Positions 25,606-33,416 of a stretch of DNA of 64,000 nucleotides are shown in pieces. Position numbers and translations under genes: made by a program. The stretch lies in contig JADZGB010000022.1 of the NCBI GenBank assembly GCA_020854105.1, positions 183,998 through 247,997 of the forward strand, given 5' to 3'. Each line of letters starts with the position of its first letter. Position 1 is the stretch's first letter. The notes beneath the pieces are model-generated. The model was not told where the DNA came from and did no database searches. It worked only from the letters and a program-made list of their open reading frames with translations. This DNA is from Burkholderiales bacterium. Lineage in GTDB: Bacteria > Pseudomonadota > Gammaproteobacteria > Burkholderiales > SHXO01.

Positions 25606-25962
25606 TCAGGAGGTGGTCTTTTCGAAACGCGGCACGAGCCGGTCCGCGATGCGGGCGAAGCGGCACTGCACACGCTCGCCGATGCGCAGGTCCTGCTCGG
25701 CATGCGCCATCACACGGAAGCCCTCGTCGGTGTCGACCAGCGCGATGACGTACGGGGCGAAGGCGCGCAGTTCCTCGCTCGGAGCGCGGGTGATCAGCGT
25801 GAGTGCATGCACCGTGCCCCGGCCGCCCGCCTGCCGCTGCTGCGGCGCGCCGTCGCCACAGCACGGGCAAAACGTGCGCCGGAAGTACCAGACGGCGCTG
25901 CATGCCGGGCAGGCCTGGTAGGCGAGGCCTTCGGTGTTCTGGGTCCAGTCTTGGATGGTCAT
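25606..25962 (-). CDS. DUF35 OB-fold protein with zinc ribbon
   Basis: 118 residues. A rubredoxin-like zinc ribbon (CPACSAVWYFRRTFCPCCG, about 18-36) precedes an OB-fold that may bind acyl-CoA (GRGTVHALTLITRAP, about 50; Y-V-I-A-L-V-D-T-D-E-G). DUF35 proteins act as partners of thiolase-fold enzymes, for example in steroid side-chain aldolases (Ltp2/ChsH2 type) and in HMG-CoA synthesis channels. It sits directly between the thiolase-like gene and the acyl-CoA synthetase, so a complex with the former is likely. The start at MTIQDWTQ is chosen over longer frames that run into repeat DNA. Confidence 0.9.
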   Translation of the reverse strand: MTIQDWTQNTEGLAYQACPACSAVWYFRRTFCPCCGDGAPQQRQAGGRGTVHALTLITRAPSEELRAFAPYVIALVDTDEGFRVMAHAEQDLRIGERVQCRFARIADRLVPRFEKTTS

Positions 25963-26000
25963 GGGGGGTGAGTGGTGATTGGTGAATTCGTGATTGGTAG

Positions 26001-26060
26001 CGTCATCCCGGCGCAAGTCGAACTGTGTCCGTCACCCCGGCGCAAGTCGGGATCCGCGCG
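26001..26060. repeat. REP-like element, copy 2
   Basis: CGTCATCCCGGCGCAAGTCG and GTCACCCCGGCGCAAGTCGGGATCC in tandem, between DUF35 and the thiolase-like gene, ending exactly at the stop codon of the latter (complement, 26061). Confidence 0.8.
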
Positions 26061-27194
26061 TCAGTCCCTCGCGAGTATCAAACTCACATGCGAGGACAGC
26101 ACGCCGCCGTCGCCGTGCAGCATGGCTACCGACGCGTCCTTCACCTGCCGCGCACCCGCCCGGCCGGTCATCTGCAGGTGAGTCTCCACCAGATGCGCCA
26201 TCGCTCCGCCGCAGCCGCAATGTCCGTAGGACAGCAGGCCGCCGTGGGTGTTGAGCGGGCGTTCGCCCTCGTGCGAGAAATGGCCCGCGCGGGCTCGCCC
26301 GCCGGCCTGGCCGCGCGGCGCCAGCCCGAGTTCCTCGAGCAGGATGGTGAGCGTGATGGTGAAGCTGTCGTAGATCGCGAGGTAGCGCACGTCGCCGTTG
26401 GTCACGCCGGCTGCCGATTTCGCGCGCTCCATCGACGCCGCGGCCCCGAACTGCGTGAGGCTGGGCGCGGCGGTGACGTGCTGGTGAGTATGTGCCTGTC
26501 CGGTGCCGCGGATGCGCACCGCGAAGTCGTTGACGCGCTCGCGGCTGATCAGGAAGGCCGCACCGCCATCGGACACCGGGCAGCAGTCGAGCAGCTTGAG
26601 CGGCGCCGCGACCGGCTTGGACGCGAGTACGTCGGCCACCGAGACCAGGTCGCGGAACTGCGCGCCGGGATGCATCGATGCATGGCGGCGCATGAGCACG
26701 GCGAGCTCGGCCAGATCCTCCTCGGTCGTGCCGAACTCGTGCATGTAGCGCGAGGCCACCAATCCGTAGTAGGCGGGGATGGTGGGCCCGAGCGGCACCT
26801 CGTAGACGGGATGGCCGATCTGAGCGAGCGTCTGCACCGCCGCATCGCGCGTCTGGCCGGTGAGCCGGTTCTCGCCCGCCACCACCAGGATGTTCCTCGC
26901 GACGCCCGCCTCGATCAGGTGATGCGCCAGCATCACCATGCCGAAACCGGTCGCCCCGCCCATCTGCATGCCGTGCGCGTAGACTGGATCGAGCCCGAAG
27001 TGCTCGACGAACACGGTCGAGAGCATCAGGTGCGGGAAGGTCGTGGAGTAGCCGCAGATCAGGCCGTCGACTTCCTTGCGCGTGAGTTGCGCGTCGGCCA
27101 GCGCCGCGGAGGCCGCCTCACTCATCAGGTCGAGGGTCGACTTGCCCGGGTGCTTTCCGTATGGCGTGAGGCCTATGCCGGTGATGTAGCTCAT
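26061..27194 (-). CDS. Thiolase-fold protein lacking both catalytic cysteines (aldolase-like)
   Basis: 377 residues of the thiolase superfamily, SCP2/lipid-transfer branch. Where thiolases have the nucleophile CASG the protein reads GATG (in MQMGGATGFGM, about 78-88). Where the second Cys sits in CxGGG it has HGDGG (about 358). The His loop is kept as LLSYGHCGCGG (about 320). Such enzymes cannot do normal thiolysis; known cysteine-less relatives paired with a DUF35 protein are retro-aldolases. With a DUF35 gene next door, an acyl-CoA retro-aldolase is the best guess. About 100 bases of repeat DNA separate it from DUF35. Confidence 0.88.
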   Translation of the reverse strand: MSYITGIGLTPYGKHPGKSTLDLMSEAASAALADAQLTRKEVDGLICGYSTTFPHLMLSTVFVEHFGLDPVYAHGMQMGGATGFGMVMLAHHLIEAGVARNILVVAGENRLTGQTRDAAVQTLAQIGHPVYEVPLGPTIPAYYGLVASRYMHEFGTTEEDLAELAVLMRRHASMHPGAQFRDLVSVADVLASKPVAAPLKLLDCCPVSDGGAAFLISRERVNDFAVRIRGTGQAHTHQHVTAAPSLTQFGAAASMERAKSAAGVTNGDVRYLAIYDSFTITLTILLEELGLAPRGQAGGRARAGHFSHEGERPLNTHGGLLSYGHCGCGGAMAHLVETHLQMTGRAGARQVKDASVAMLHGDGGVLSSHVSLILARD

Positions 27195-27219
27195 GGTCGT
27201 TTACTCTGAAAGGCTTCTG

Positions 27220-27300
27220 CCACGGACGACGCAGAGGGCACGCAGAGCAACCAGCCTGCCCTCGAATCTCTCCGTGTTCTCTGTGCTCTCTGTGGCAAAG
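27220..27300. repeat. CACGGA/CTCTGTGG inverted repeat element, copy 1
   Basis: CCACGGACGACGCAGAGGGCACGCAGAG on the left faces CTCTCCGTGTTCTCTGTGCTCTCTGTGG on the right, with a short GC-rich middle. The same family recurs at 30929-31045. Confidence 0.75.
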
Positions 27301-27304
27301 TTTA

Positions 27305-28360
27305 TTAAACCGTCGCTACCGGCGTGGCCGGCGATCCGACCGCACCGGGCAGTCGCAGCGGCGGCGCCGTTAGCAGGAATCTACTCCGCCTGGCCTTGCG
27401 CAGCCAGGCAGCAAGTTCCGCCAGGTACCAGATCTCGCCGAGGTTCACGCCGAGCTTGAACAGGCAGTGCTCGTGGATCGGCAAGTAGGCACAGCGGTCG
27501 CCCATGCTGGTGGGCGGATGCGCCTCGACCGCGTAGTTGTCGGCGATCAGCGCGCACAGCCCGCTGTCGGTGATCCATTGCAGCAGCTTCTGATCGCGGC
27601 CGTCCAGCGCGGCGCAGGAAGTCTCGAGCTTGTGCTGGTCCGGCTTTTTTTCCATCTCCAGCAGCATCTGCGAGAAGTTGGTATGCAGGCACACCATGTC
27701 GCCTTGCTCCACCACGACCCTGTCGGCGTCCATGATGCGCATGAGCTGGTCGTAGCCGACGATGGCGTGATCGCGGCCCACGTGCGCGTGCAGATCGATC
27801 ATCACCGCGCGGCCCTGAATGCACTTCACCGCCATGTTCTCCACGCCCAGCGCCTTGGCGCGTGAGGTGGACCTGGCCGGCACCTGGCCGATGGCGCCGG
27901 CATCGTCCGGATCGGTCGGTCCGACGACGTGTTCGCCCGGACGGAAGCCGTTGTAGTACACCGGCTCGGGCACGCCGTCGCCGTTGGCGTCGAACAGCTG
28001 TCCGACGTGGGCGAGGCTGTCCCACTGCGTCGAGTACTGCAGATGCATGATCACCGCATCGTCGTTGATCACGTCGGTCAGGCTCGGATTGTCCATGCCG
28101 AGCTGGTAGTTCATGTTGGCCTTGCCGTTGCGCAGCGTGGGGCGCAGCACGGGCGGGTGGCGGCGCGGGTTGAGCACGTTGCCGCCAGGGTAGTCGAGCG
28201 GCAGGCTGAGGCAGAAGGTCAGCCCCTCCTTCACTTCGGCGATGCCCTGTCTCACCTTCTCGGGAGTGAGCAGATTGAGCCGTCCCAGTTGATCGTCGGG
28301 ACCGAAATCACCCCAGGTGGAACCTTCGGGACGTTGCTTCCAGCGCTTGGAATCAGCCAT
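27305..28360 (-). CDS. Cyclase family protein (kynurenine formamidase-like metal hydrolase)
   Basis: 351 residues of the PF04199 cyclase/formamidase fold, at the long end of the family. The metal-site region reads QYSTQWDSLAHVG (about 107-119), a variant of HxGTHxDxPxH, and a second His-rich part follows (GRAVMIDLHAHVGRDHAI, about 188). GDMVCLHTNF is near 223 and IHEHCLFKLGVNLGEIWYL near the C-terminus. Members hydrolyse cyclic amides, esters or formamides. A very good GGGAGGAGAAGAAACC site precedes the ATG. It is in line with the Liv transporter upstream, so it may open a ring or amide of the imported compound. Confidence 0.88.
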   Translation of the reverse strand: MADSKRWKQRPEGSTWGDFGPDDQLGRLNLLTPEKVRQGIAEVKEGLTFCLSLPLDYPGGNVLNPRRHPPVLRPTLRNGKANMNYQLGMDNPSLTDVINDDAVIMHLQYSTQWDSLAHVGQLFDANGDGVPEPVYYNGFRPGEHVVGPTDPDDAGAIGQVPARSTSRAKALGVENMAVKCIQGRAVMIDLHAHVGRDHAIVGYDQLMRIMDADRVVVEQGDMVCLHTNFSQMLLEMEKKPDQHKLETSCAALDGRDQKLLQWITDSGLCALIADNYAVEAHPPTSMGDRCAYLPIHEHCLFKLGVNLGEIWYLAELAAWLRKARRSRFLLTAPPLRLPGAVGSPATPVATV

Positions 28361-28396
28361 GGTTTCTTCTCCTCCCTTGTTCGTGATTCTTCATTC

Positions 28397-28420
28397 GTCA
28401 TCCCGGCTTTCGCCGGGGCG
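28397..28420. repeat. REP-like palindrome, copy 3
   Basis: GTCATCCCGGCTTTCGCCGGGGCG between the livF and cyclase genes; hairpin CCCGGC-TTTC-GCCGGG. Confidence 0.8.
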
Positions 28421-28436
28421 TCGAGCGGTTTGCAAA

Positions 28437-29159
28437 TCAGTGCCCCAGGTAGATCCGCTGCAGCAGATCGCTTCCCTGTATCTCCTGGGTGCTGCCCTCG
28501 CCGCCAATGCGGCCGGTCTCCACCAGGTAGCAGTAGTGTCCGTGGCGCAGCGCCCTCTCGACCAATTGTTCCACGAGCAGCACCGCCATGCCGTCGCGGC
28601 ACAACTGTGCGGCGACTTCCAGGATACGGTCGATCACCAGCGGCGCCAGTCCCGCCGACGGCTCGTCGAGGATCAGGAGCCTGGGCTCGCCGATCACCCC
28701 CTGCGCCACGGCCAGGATCTGCTGCTGCCCGCCGCTCAGGCGCGACGCGAGCTGATGGCGTTTCTGCGCCATCTCGGGAAACATCGCATAGACGCGCGCG
28801 AGCTTGCTGCGGTCGCCGCGCGGATTGCGCGCGTAGGTGCCGATCAGCAGGTTGTCCTCGACGGTCAGGCTGTGGAACACCCGGTGGCCCTCCAGCACCT
28901 GCACCAGACCGACGCGCACGATGTCGCGCGGCGTGGCGGCGCCGATGTCGCGACCGGCGTAGCGTACGCTGCCGGCGCGCTTGGGAATCAGGCCCGACAC
29001 GGCATGCAGGATGGTGCTCTTGCCCGCACCGTTGCGGCCGAGCAGGACGACGAACTCGCCGGCGCGCACGTCGAAGGACACACCGTGCACGACCTCGGCC
29101 TTGCCGTAGGCGACGTGCAGACCGTGCACTTCGAGCAGGGATTCGGCGGGACGTTCCAC
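28437..29159 (-). CDS. livF: Branched-chain-type ABC transporter ATPase (LivF)
   Basis: 240 residues. Walker A GRNGAGKST (about 40), signature LSGGQQQ (about 140), Walker B LILDEPSAGLAP (about 161) and H-loop/C-terminal LVEQLVERAL. One of two ATPases of a Liv-type importer; family members take up branched-chain amino acids, amides, urea or aromatic acids. One base separates it from livG. The solute is probably not leucine here, given the catabolic genes downstream (inference). Confidence 0.93.
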   Translation of the reverse strand: MERPAESLLEVHGLHVAYGKAEVVHGVSFDVRAGEFVVLLGRNGAGKSTILHAVSGLIPKRAGSVRYAGRDIGAATPRDIVRVGLVQVLEGHRVFHSLTVEDNLLIGTYARNPRGDRSKLARVYAMFPEMAQKRHQLASRLSGGQQQILAVAQGVIGEPRLLILDEPSAGLAPLVIDRILEVAAQLCRDGMAVLLVEQLVERALRHGHYCYLVETGRIGGEGSTQEIQGSDLLQRIYLGH

Positions 29160-29160
29160 C

Positions 29161-29919
29161 TCAGGCTCCCAGATACACGCGGATCACCTCCGGGTCGGCG
29201 CGCACCTCGGCCGGCGTGCCGTGCCTGATCATGCGGCCGAGGTCGAGAGTGGTCACGCGGTCGCAGATGCGAAACACGAAGTCGGTGTGGTGCTCGACCA
29301 GCAGCACGCCGATGCCGCAGTCGCGCATGATGCGGATCACCGTCCCCAGGTGCCCGATCTCGGTGCTGGTCAGGCCGCCGGCAGGCTCGTCGAGCAGGAT
29401 GAAGCGCGGGCGGCCGGTGAGCCCGCGCGCGATCTCGAGGAAGCGCTGCTCGGCGTGTTCGAGCAGATTGGCGCGGCGATCGATCACGTGCCCGAGGCCC
29501 ACACCCTGTAGCAGGTCGATGGACCGTGTACGCAGCGCCCGGTCCTCGCGGCGTGCGCCGGCCAGCGCCAGCGCGGAGGCGACGAAGCCGCTGCGGGTAT
29601 CGCGCCAGCCGCCGATCATCGCGTTCTCCAGCACCGACAGCGAGGGCAGCAGACGCGGCTTCTGGAAGGTGCGCGCGACGCCGAGCCTGGGGCGCTCCTG
29701 CACCGGGCGCCGCGACAGATCTTCGCTGCCGAGCAGGATGCGGCCCTGGTCGGGCCTGTAGTAGCCGGAGAGAAGATTGAGCAGCGTGGTCTTGCCGCTG
29801 CCGTTCGGCCCGATCAGGCCGTGCACCTCGCCGGGCAGCAGCTCGAGCGAGACTTCGGACAGCGCGGTCACGCCGCCGAAGCGCTTGGTGATGCGCTCTG
29901 CCTGCAATGCGGCGCTCAT
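29161..29919 (-). CDS. livG: Branched-chain-type ABC transporter ATPase (LivG)
   Basis: 252 residues. Walker A GPNGSGKTT (about 36), Q-loop VARTFQKPRLLPSLSV (about 86), Walker B FILLDEPAGGL (about 170) and VLLVEHHTDFVF. The usual LSGG signature is changed to LLEHAEQRFLEIARGL, as in many LivG proteins, which use the degenerate ..YGxQRxLEIAR form. The start ATG overlaps the livM stop (ATGA), showing translational coupling; the longer upstream frame is a shadow of livM. Confidence 0.93.
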   Translation of the reverse strand: MSAALQAERITKRFGGVTALSEVSLELLPGEVHGLIGPNGSGKTTLLNLLSGYYRPDQGRILLGSEDLSRRPVQERPRLGVARTFQKPRLLPSLSVLENAMIGGWRDTRSGFVASALALAGARREDRALRTRSIDLLQGVGLGHVIDRRANLLEHAEQRFLEIARGLTGRPRFILLDEPAGGLTSTEIGHLGTVIRIMRDCGIGVLLVEHHTDFVFRICDRVTTLDLGRMIRHGTPAEVRADPEVIRVYLGA

Positions 29920-30908
29920 CGCTGTCCCGCCTTGATGGCGTCGGTCAGCCGCTGCGGATGGGGTGCGATCGGCATGCTCTCGATGCGGCGCGGGCGCAGA
30001 CGCTCCATCGCGATCTGGAACAGCCGGCCGATGCCTTCGGGCAGCAGCAGCACGACGAGCAGGAGCAGCAGGCCGTAGAAGAAGTTGCCCAGCTTCGCCA
30101 GCGGCGCGGACAGTTCCGGCAGCGCCGTGAGCACCACCGTGCCGAGGAAGGGACCCAGAATGCTGCCGCGTCCGCCGATGATGATGCAGACGAAGAAGAA
30201 CATGCCCAGTTCGAACAGGAAGGTGTCGGGTGTGATGTAGCTCTGGATCACCGCGAACAGCGCACCGCCCAGGCCGGCGGTGAGGCCGCTGAAGACGAAG
30301 GCCGCGAGCTTCGCGTGCAGCACCGGAATACCCACCGCCTGCGCGGTGACCACGCTGTCGCGCACGCAGATGAGTCCCCGGCCCCACATGAGGCGTGCGA
30401 CGTTCCAAGTCAGCAGCGTCACCAGCGAAGCCACCGCGAGGATCAGCCAGTAGTTGCCGGCAGGCGTGTCGAACGGTTCCGGGAAGGTTGGTACCGACAA
30501 TCCAAGGCCGCCGCCGGTGAGGCCATCGAGCGCCAGCACCAGCTCGGTGACGATGAGAGCGAAGGCGAGCGTCGCCATGGCGAAGTAGAAGCCGGGCAGA
30601 CGCAGCGACGGCAGGCCGAGCAGGAATCCGCAAAGCGCACCCAGCGCGCCCGATGCCGCGAGCGCGATCCACGGATCCACGCCGTGCGTGCCGGCGACGA
30701 TGGCAAAGCCGTAGGCGCCAATGGCGAGCAGGCCGACGTGCCCGACGGAGAGTTGCCCGCTGAAGCCGACCACGAGATTCAGGCCGGCGATCAGGATCCA
30801 GTACGCGCCGATCAGCGCAGCGAGGTGCAGCTGGTACTGGTCACCCGCCCAGAAGGGCAGCGTAGCGAGCGCGGCCGCGGCGGCGGCGAATGCGAGGGGG
30901 TGCTTCAC
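29916..30908 (-). CDS. livM: Branched-chain-type ABC transporter permease (LivM)
   Basis: About 330 residues with roughly nine membrane helices. The EAA-like loop region SVVTAQAVGIPVLHAKLAAF (about 193-212) contacts the ATPase; GFSGQLSVGHVG (about 48) is a family hallmark. The start is uncertain: GTG at 30908 (MKHPLAF..) excludes codons formed by an intergenic repeat, while GTG at 30941 would include them. Neither has a clear ribosome site. It overlaps livG by four bases. Confidence 0.88.
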   Translation of the reverse strand: MKHPLAFAAAAAALATLPFWAGDQYQLHLAALIGAYWILIAGLNLVVGFSGQLSVGHVGLLAIGAYGFAIVAGTHGVDPWIALAASGALGALCGFLLGLPSLRLPGFYFAMATLAFALIVTELVLALDGLTGGGLGLSVPTFPEPFDTPAGNYWLILAVASLVTLLTWNVARLMWGRGLICVRDSVVTAQAVGIPVLHAKLAAFVFSGLTAGLGGALFAVIQSYITPDTFLFELGMFFFVCIIIGGRGSILGPFLGTVVLTALPELSAPLAKLGNFFYGLLLLLVVLLLPEGIGRLFQIAMERLRPRRIESMPIAPHPQRLTDAIKAGQR

Positions 30909-30928
30909 GTCAAGGACAAGAGCGGTTG

Positions 30929-31045
30929 ACACGGAGGGCACAGAGGAAAAAGAGAGAGCAACGAGAAAGAATGCTCGTGTGACCCAGCCAGGCCTCGTCC
31001 GTCGATCCGGCTTTTCTCCGTGTTCTCCGTGCCCTCTGTGGCAAA
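30929..31045. repeat. CACGGAG/CTCTGTGG inverted repeat element, copy 2
   Basis: ACACGGAGGGCACAGAGGAAAA on the left and TTTTCTCCGTGTTCTCCGTG followed by CCCTCTGTGGCAAA on the right, with about 60 bases between. It lies in the only sizeable gap of the liv genes, between livH and livM. Confidence 0.8.
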
Positions 31046-31061
31046 TGCTTTCATGCTTTCA

Positions 31062-31922
31062 TCACACCGGCCGCACGTTGCGCGTGCCGAACAGGCCCTC
31101 CGGCTTGAGCAGCAGCACCACCATCAGCAGTCCCACCGAGATGGTCTGCTGGAACTCTCCGCCGACGTAGTAGGTGGCGATGCTGCTCAGGATGCCCAGC
31201 GCGGCGCCGCCCACCAGGGCGCCGACGTTGCTGCCGAGGCCGCCGACGGCCAGCGCGATGAAGCCGTTCAGCGTAAGCGTGAGGCCGAGCGCGAAGTAGG
31301 CGAAGGTGAGCTGGCCCGCGGCAAAGCCGGCCAGGCCCCCCATCGCACCGGCCATCACGTAGGAGAGCATGCGGATGCGGTCGGTCGGGATGCCGCGTGC
31401 GCGTGCGGCGAAGATGTCCTCCGACATCGCCACGAACAGCTTGCCGTACAGCGTGCGCCGGTAGAAGACCTCGAGTCCGATCGCCAGGCCGATGGCGACG
31501 ATCACCGGCAGCCAGTACTTCTGGTCGAGCAGCCCCGCACCGAAGTCCTGCGGGATCACGCGCGGGAAGGGCCTGGGCTCGGTACCCCACCACAGCGCGA
31601 TCGCCTGCTGGACCATGGTGGCGAGCGCGAGCGTGCTGAGCAGCCACAGATGCTCGTCGCTGCGCGCGAGCACGCGGCGGATGGCCACGATGTCGGTGAG
31701 CAGGCCGAAGGCGCCTCCGACGACGACGGAGCCGATCAGTGCCAGCGGGACGGGCAACCCGAGCACCTGCATGAACCAGGCACCGAACACCCCGCCGAGC
31801 ATGGCGGTGTGGCCCGCGGTCACGCTCAGCACCTTCGAGGTGGAGAACATGACGTTGTAGACCAGTGCGGCGGCGGCGTACAGCGCGCCCGTGGCGAGTC
31901 CGGCGATCAGGGCGGAGAGCAT
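31062..31922 (-). CDS. livH: Branched-chain-type ABC transporter permease (LivH)
   Basis: 286 residues, about eight membrane helices, start MLSALIAGLATGALYAAAAL typical of the family. The ATPase-contact loop includes AMSEDIFAARARGIPTDRIR (about 166-185); the C-terminus LLLKPEGLFGTRNVRPV is a LivH hallmark. Three bases after livK, hence the same transcript. The gap to livM contains a repeat element that might weaken expression of the distal genes. Confidence 0.94.
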   Translation of the reverse strand: MLSALIAGLATGALYAAAALVYNVMFSTSKVLSVTAGHTAMLGGVFGAWFMQVLGLPVPLALIGSVVVGGAFGLLTDIVAIRRVLARSDEHLWLLSTLALATMVQQAIALWWGTEPRPFPRVIPQDFGAGLLDQKYWLPVIVAIGLAIGLEVFYRRTLYGKLFVAMSEDIFAARARGIPTDRIRMLSYVMAGAMGGLAGFAAGQLTFAYFALGLTLTLNGFIALAVGGLGSNVGALVGGAALGILSSIATYYVGGEFQQTISVGLLMVVLLLKPEGLFGTRNVRPV

Positions 31923-31925
31923 GTA

Positions 31926-33095
31926 CTACTTCGCCGCGCGGTACGCTCCGTCCTTGAAGCTGTTCGCCTGATTCATCACGATCTGGTGATCGGGAAACCC
32001 ATTGCGCTGCTGGGCGCTCCAGGAGTAGGTCGCGTACACCCCGGGTAACGCCCGGGTGTTCTCCAGCGCCCTGCGGATGGCCTTGGGATCGGTGCCGCCG
32101 GCCTGCTTCACCGCATGCTCGACGATCTTGACCGTGTCGTAGCCGAGCGCGACCCACCACAGCATGTAGTCGATCTCGCCCTTGCCCATCTTGCCGTGCA
32201 GCTTGTCGATCAGCGCCTGCGTGGCCGCCGGCAGCCTGCCCTTGTCGTCGTAGGTCGTGCTGACATAGCCCGCCGCCACCGCGTTCCCCCAGTACTCGGG
32301 CTTGTTGACCAGCTCGCGGATGGCAGGGGCCATCAGCGCGGGATGGCCGACGATCGGCACGTTCCAGTCCATGTCGCCGCGCGTGTTGAGCAGGCGTGCG
32401 AGCAGGCCGGTCGCCGCCGACCACGGCATGACGACGTCGGCGCCGGCGGCCCTGGCCTTGTTCACCTCGTCGGTGAGATCGGTCTTGTTCGGGTCGACGA
32501 GGACGCTGTAGACCGGCTTCACGCCCGCCTTCTCCAGCAGCTCCGCCGCCGTCTTCGCACTCGACGTGCCGTAGCCGGAGGTATCGCCGATCACCGCGAT
32601 CTTCCGGCGCTTGATGACGTCGAGCGCGTAATGGTTCGCCGCCTCGATCCACTGGCGGTTGGTGTTGATCGCGCGGAACGCGTTCGGATACTTCTTCGGG
32701 TCGACCAGTTCGTCGACACTGCCGATGATCAGGTTCGGAATGCCGGCACGGGCGAGAATGGGCACGGTGGCCAGCGACTCGCCCGAGTTCACCGGACCGA
32801 TGACGACGTGGACCTTCTCGGTGAAGGCCAGCTGCTTGGCGAGGTTGACCGCCTTGGTCGGATCGCCCGCCGTGTCGCGGGTGACCAGTTCGAGCTTGCG
32901 GCCATTGACGCCGCCGGTCCTGTTGATCTCCTCCACGGCGAACTGCACGCCCTGGTTCTCGGCGATGGCGGCCGACGACAGCGGCCCGGTCAGCGACGAC
33001 AACCAGCCGATGCGGATCGGCTCCTGGGCAAATACGCCCGTAGCCCACGCGAGGGCGACGGCGGCGGTCCCGAGCAGCACGCGCCGCAGCGACAT
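31926..33095 (-). CDS. livK: Liv-type periplasmic substrate-binding protein
   Basis: 389 residues. Signal peptide MSLRRVLLGTAAVALAWATGVFAQ, then a type I periplasmic-binding fold: PIRIGWLSSLTGPLSS, AVEEINRTGGVNGRKLELVTRD, VIGPVNSGESLAT. It captures the ligand for LivHMGF. The second of two ATGs is chosen because GGGGGA sits about 9 bases before it; using the first adds two residues. First gene of the minus-strand set, so it also carries the likely promoter. Ligand unknown. Confidence 0.93.
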   Translation of the reverse strand: MSLRRVLLGTAAVALAWATGVFAQEPIRIGWLSSLTGPLSSAAIAENQGVQFAVEEINRTGGVNGRKLELVTRDTAGDPTKAVNLAKQLAFTEKVHVVIGPVNSGESLATVPILARAGIPNLIIGSVDELVDPKKYPNAFRAINTNRQWIEAANHYALDVIKRRKIAVIGDTSGYGTSSAKTAAELLEKAGVKPVYSVLVDPNKTDLTDEVNKARAAGADVVMPWSAATGLLARLLNTRGDMDWNVPIVGHPALMAPAIRELVNKPEYWGNAVAAGYVSTTYDDKGRLPAATQALIDKLHGKMGKGEIDYMLWWVALGYDTVKIVEHAVKQAGGTDPKAIRRALENTRALPGVYATYSWSAQQRNGFPDHQIVMNQANSFKDGAYRAAK

Positions 33096-33416
33096 CTTCA
33101 TCTCTCCCCCTTTTCGAGACGGGTGGTTATTATTTCTGAAGCGAGGCATCATCCGAGACGGACGCGCGGCTTGTCAAGGAATCCGTCGTCGTGCCGACGG
33201 ATGAAAGGCTGCCCCGGAATGCTTTGATCCGGGGCGGGATCCACGCTCGTACCGCTGGATTCCGGCTCGCGCCGGAATGGCGGCAGTTCGTCGTACCGGT
33301 GAAAACCGGATATCCATCGTCGTCCCGGCGAACGCAGGGACCCAGCGACAATCGAGAGCTGTACGACAATCCATGAACGCTCCAACCGCATCAACCCACG
33401 ACCGCCCAGGTTCAAC
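33096..33416. other. Divergent intergenic region with REP-like DNA, 321 bp
   Basis: Lies between livK and the AtuA gene and must hold promoters for both directions. Several REP-like pieces occupy 33200-33345, including CTGGATTCCGGCTCGCGCCGGAAT and CATCGTCGTCCCGGCGAACGCAGGGACC. No gene seen. I could not pick a promoter with confidence. Confidence 0.6.
33200..33345. repeat. REP-like cluster, copy 4
   Basis: Three degenerate palindromic pieces with GATCCGGGGCGGGATCC, ATTCCGGCTCGCGCCGGAAT and GTCGTCCCGGCGAACGCAGGGAC. Confidence 0.65.

Noticed and set aside
31051..33048. Minus-strand frame overlapping livH and livK
   Set aside because: Another-frame shadow; the true proteins have signal peptide and membrane patterns, this one does not.
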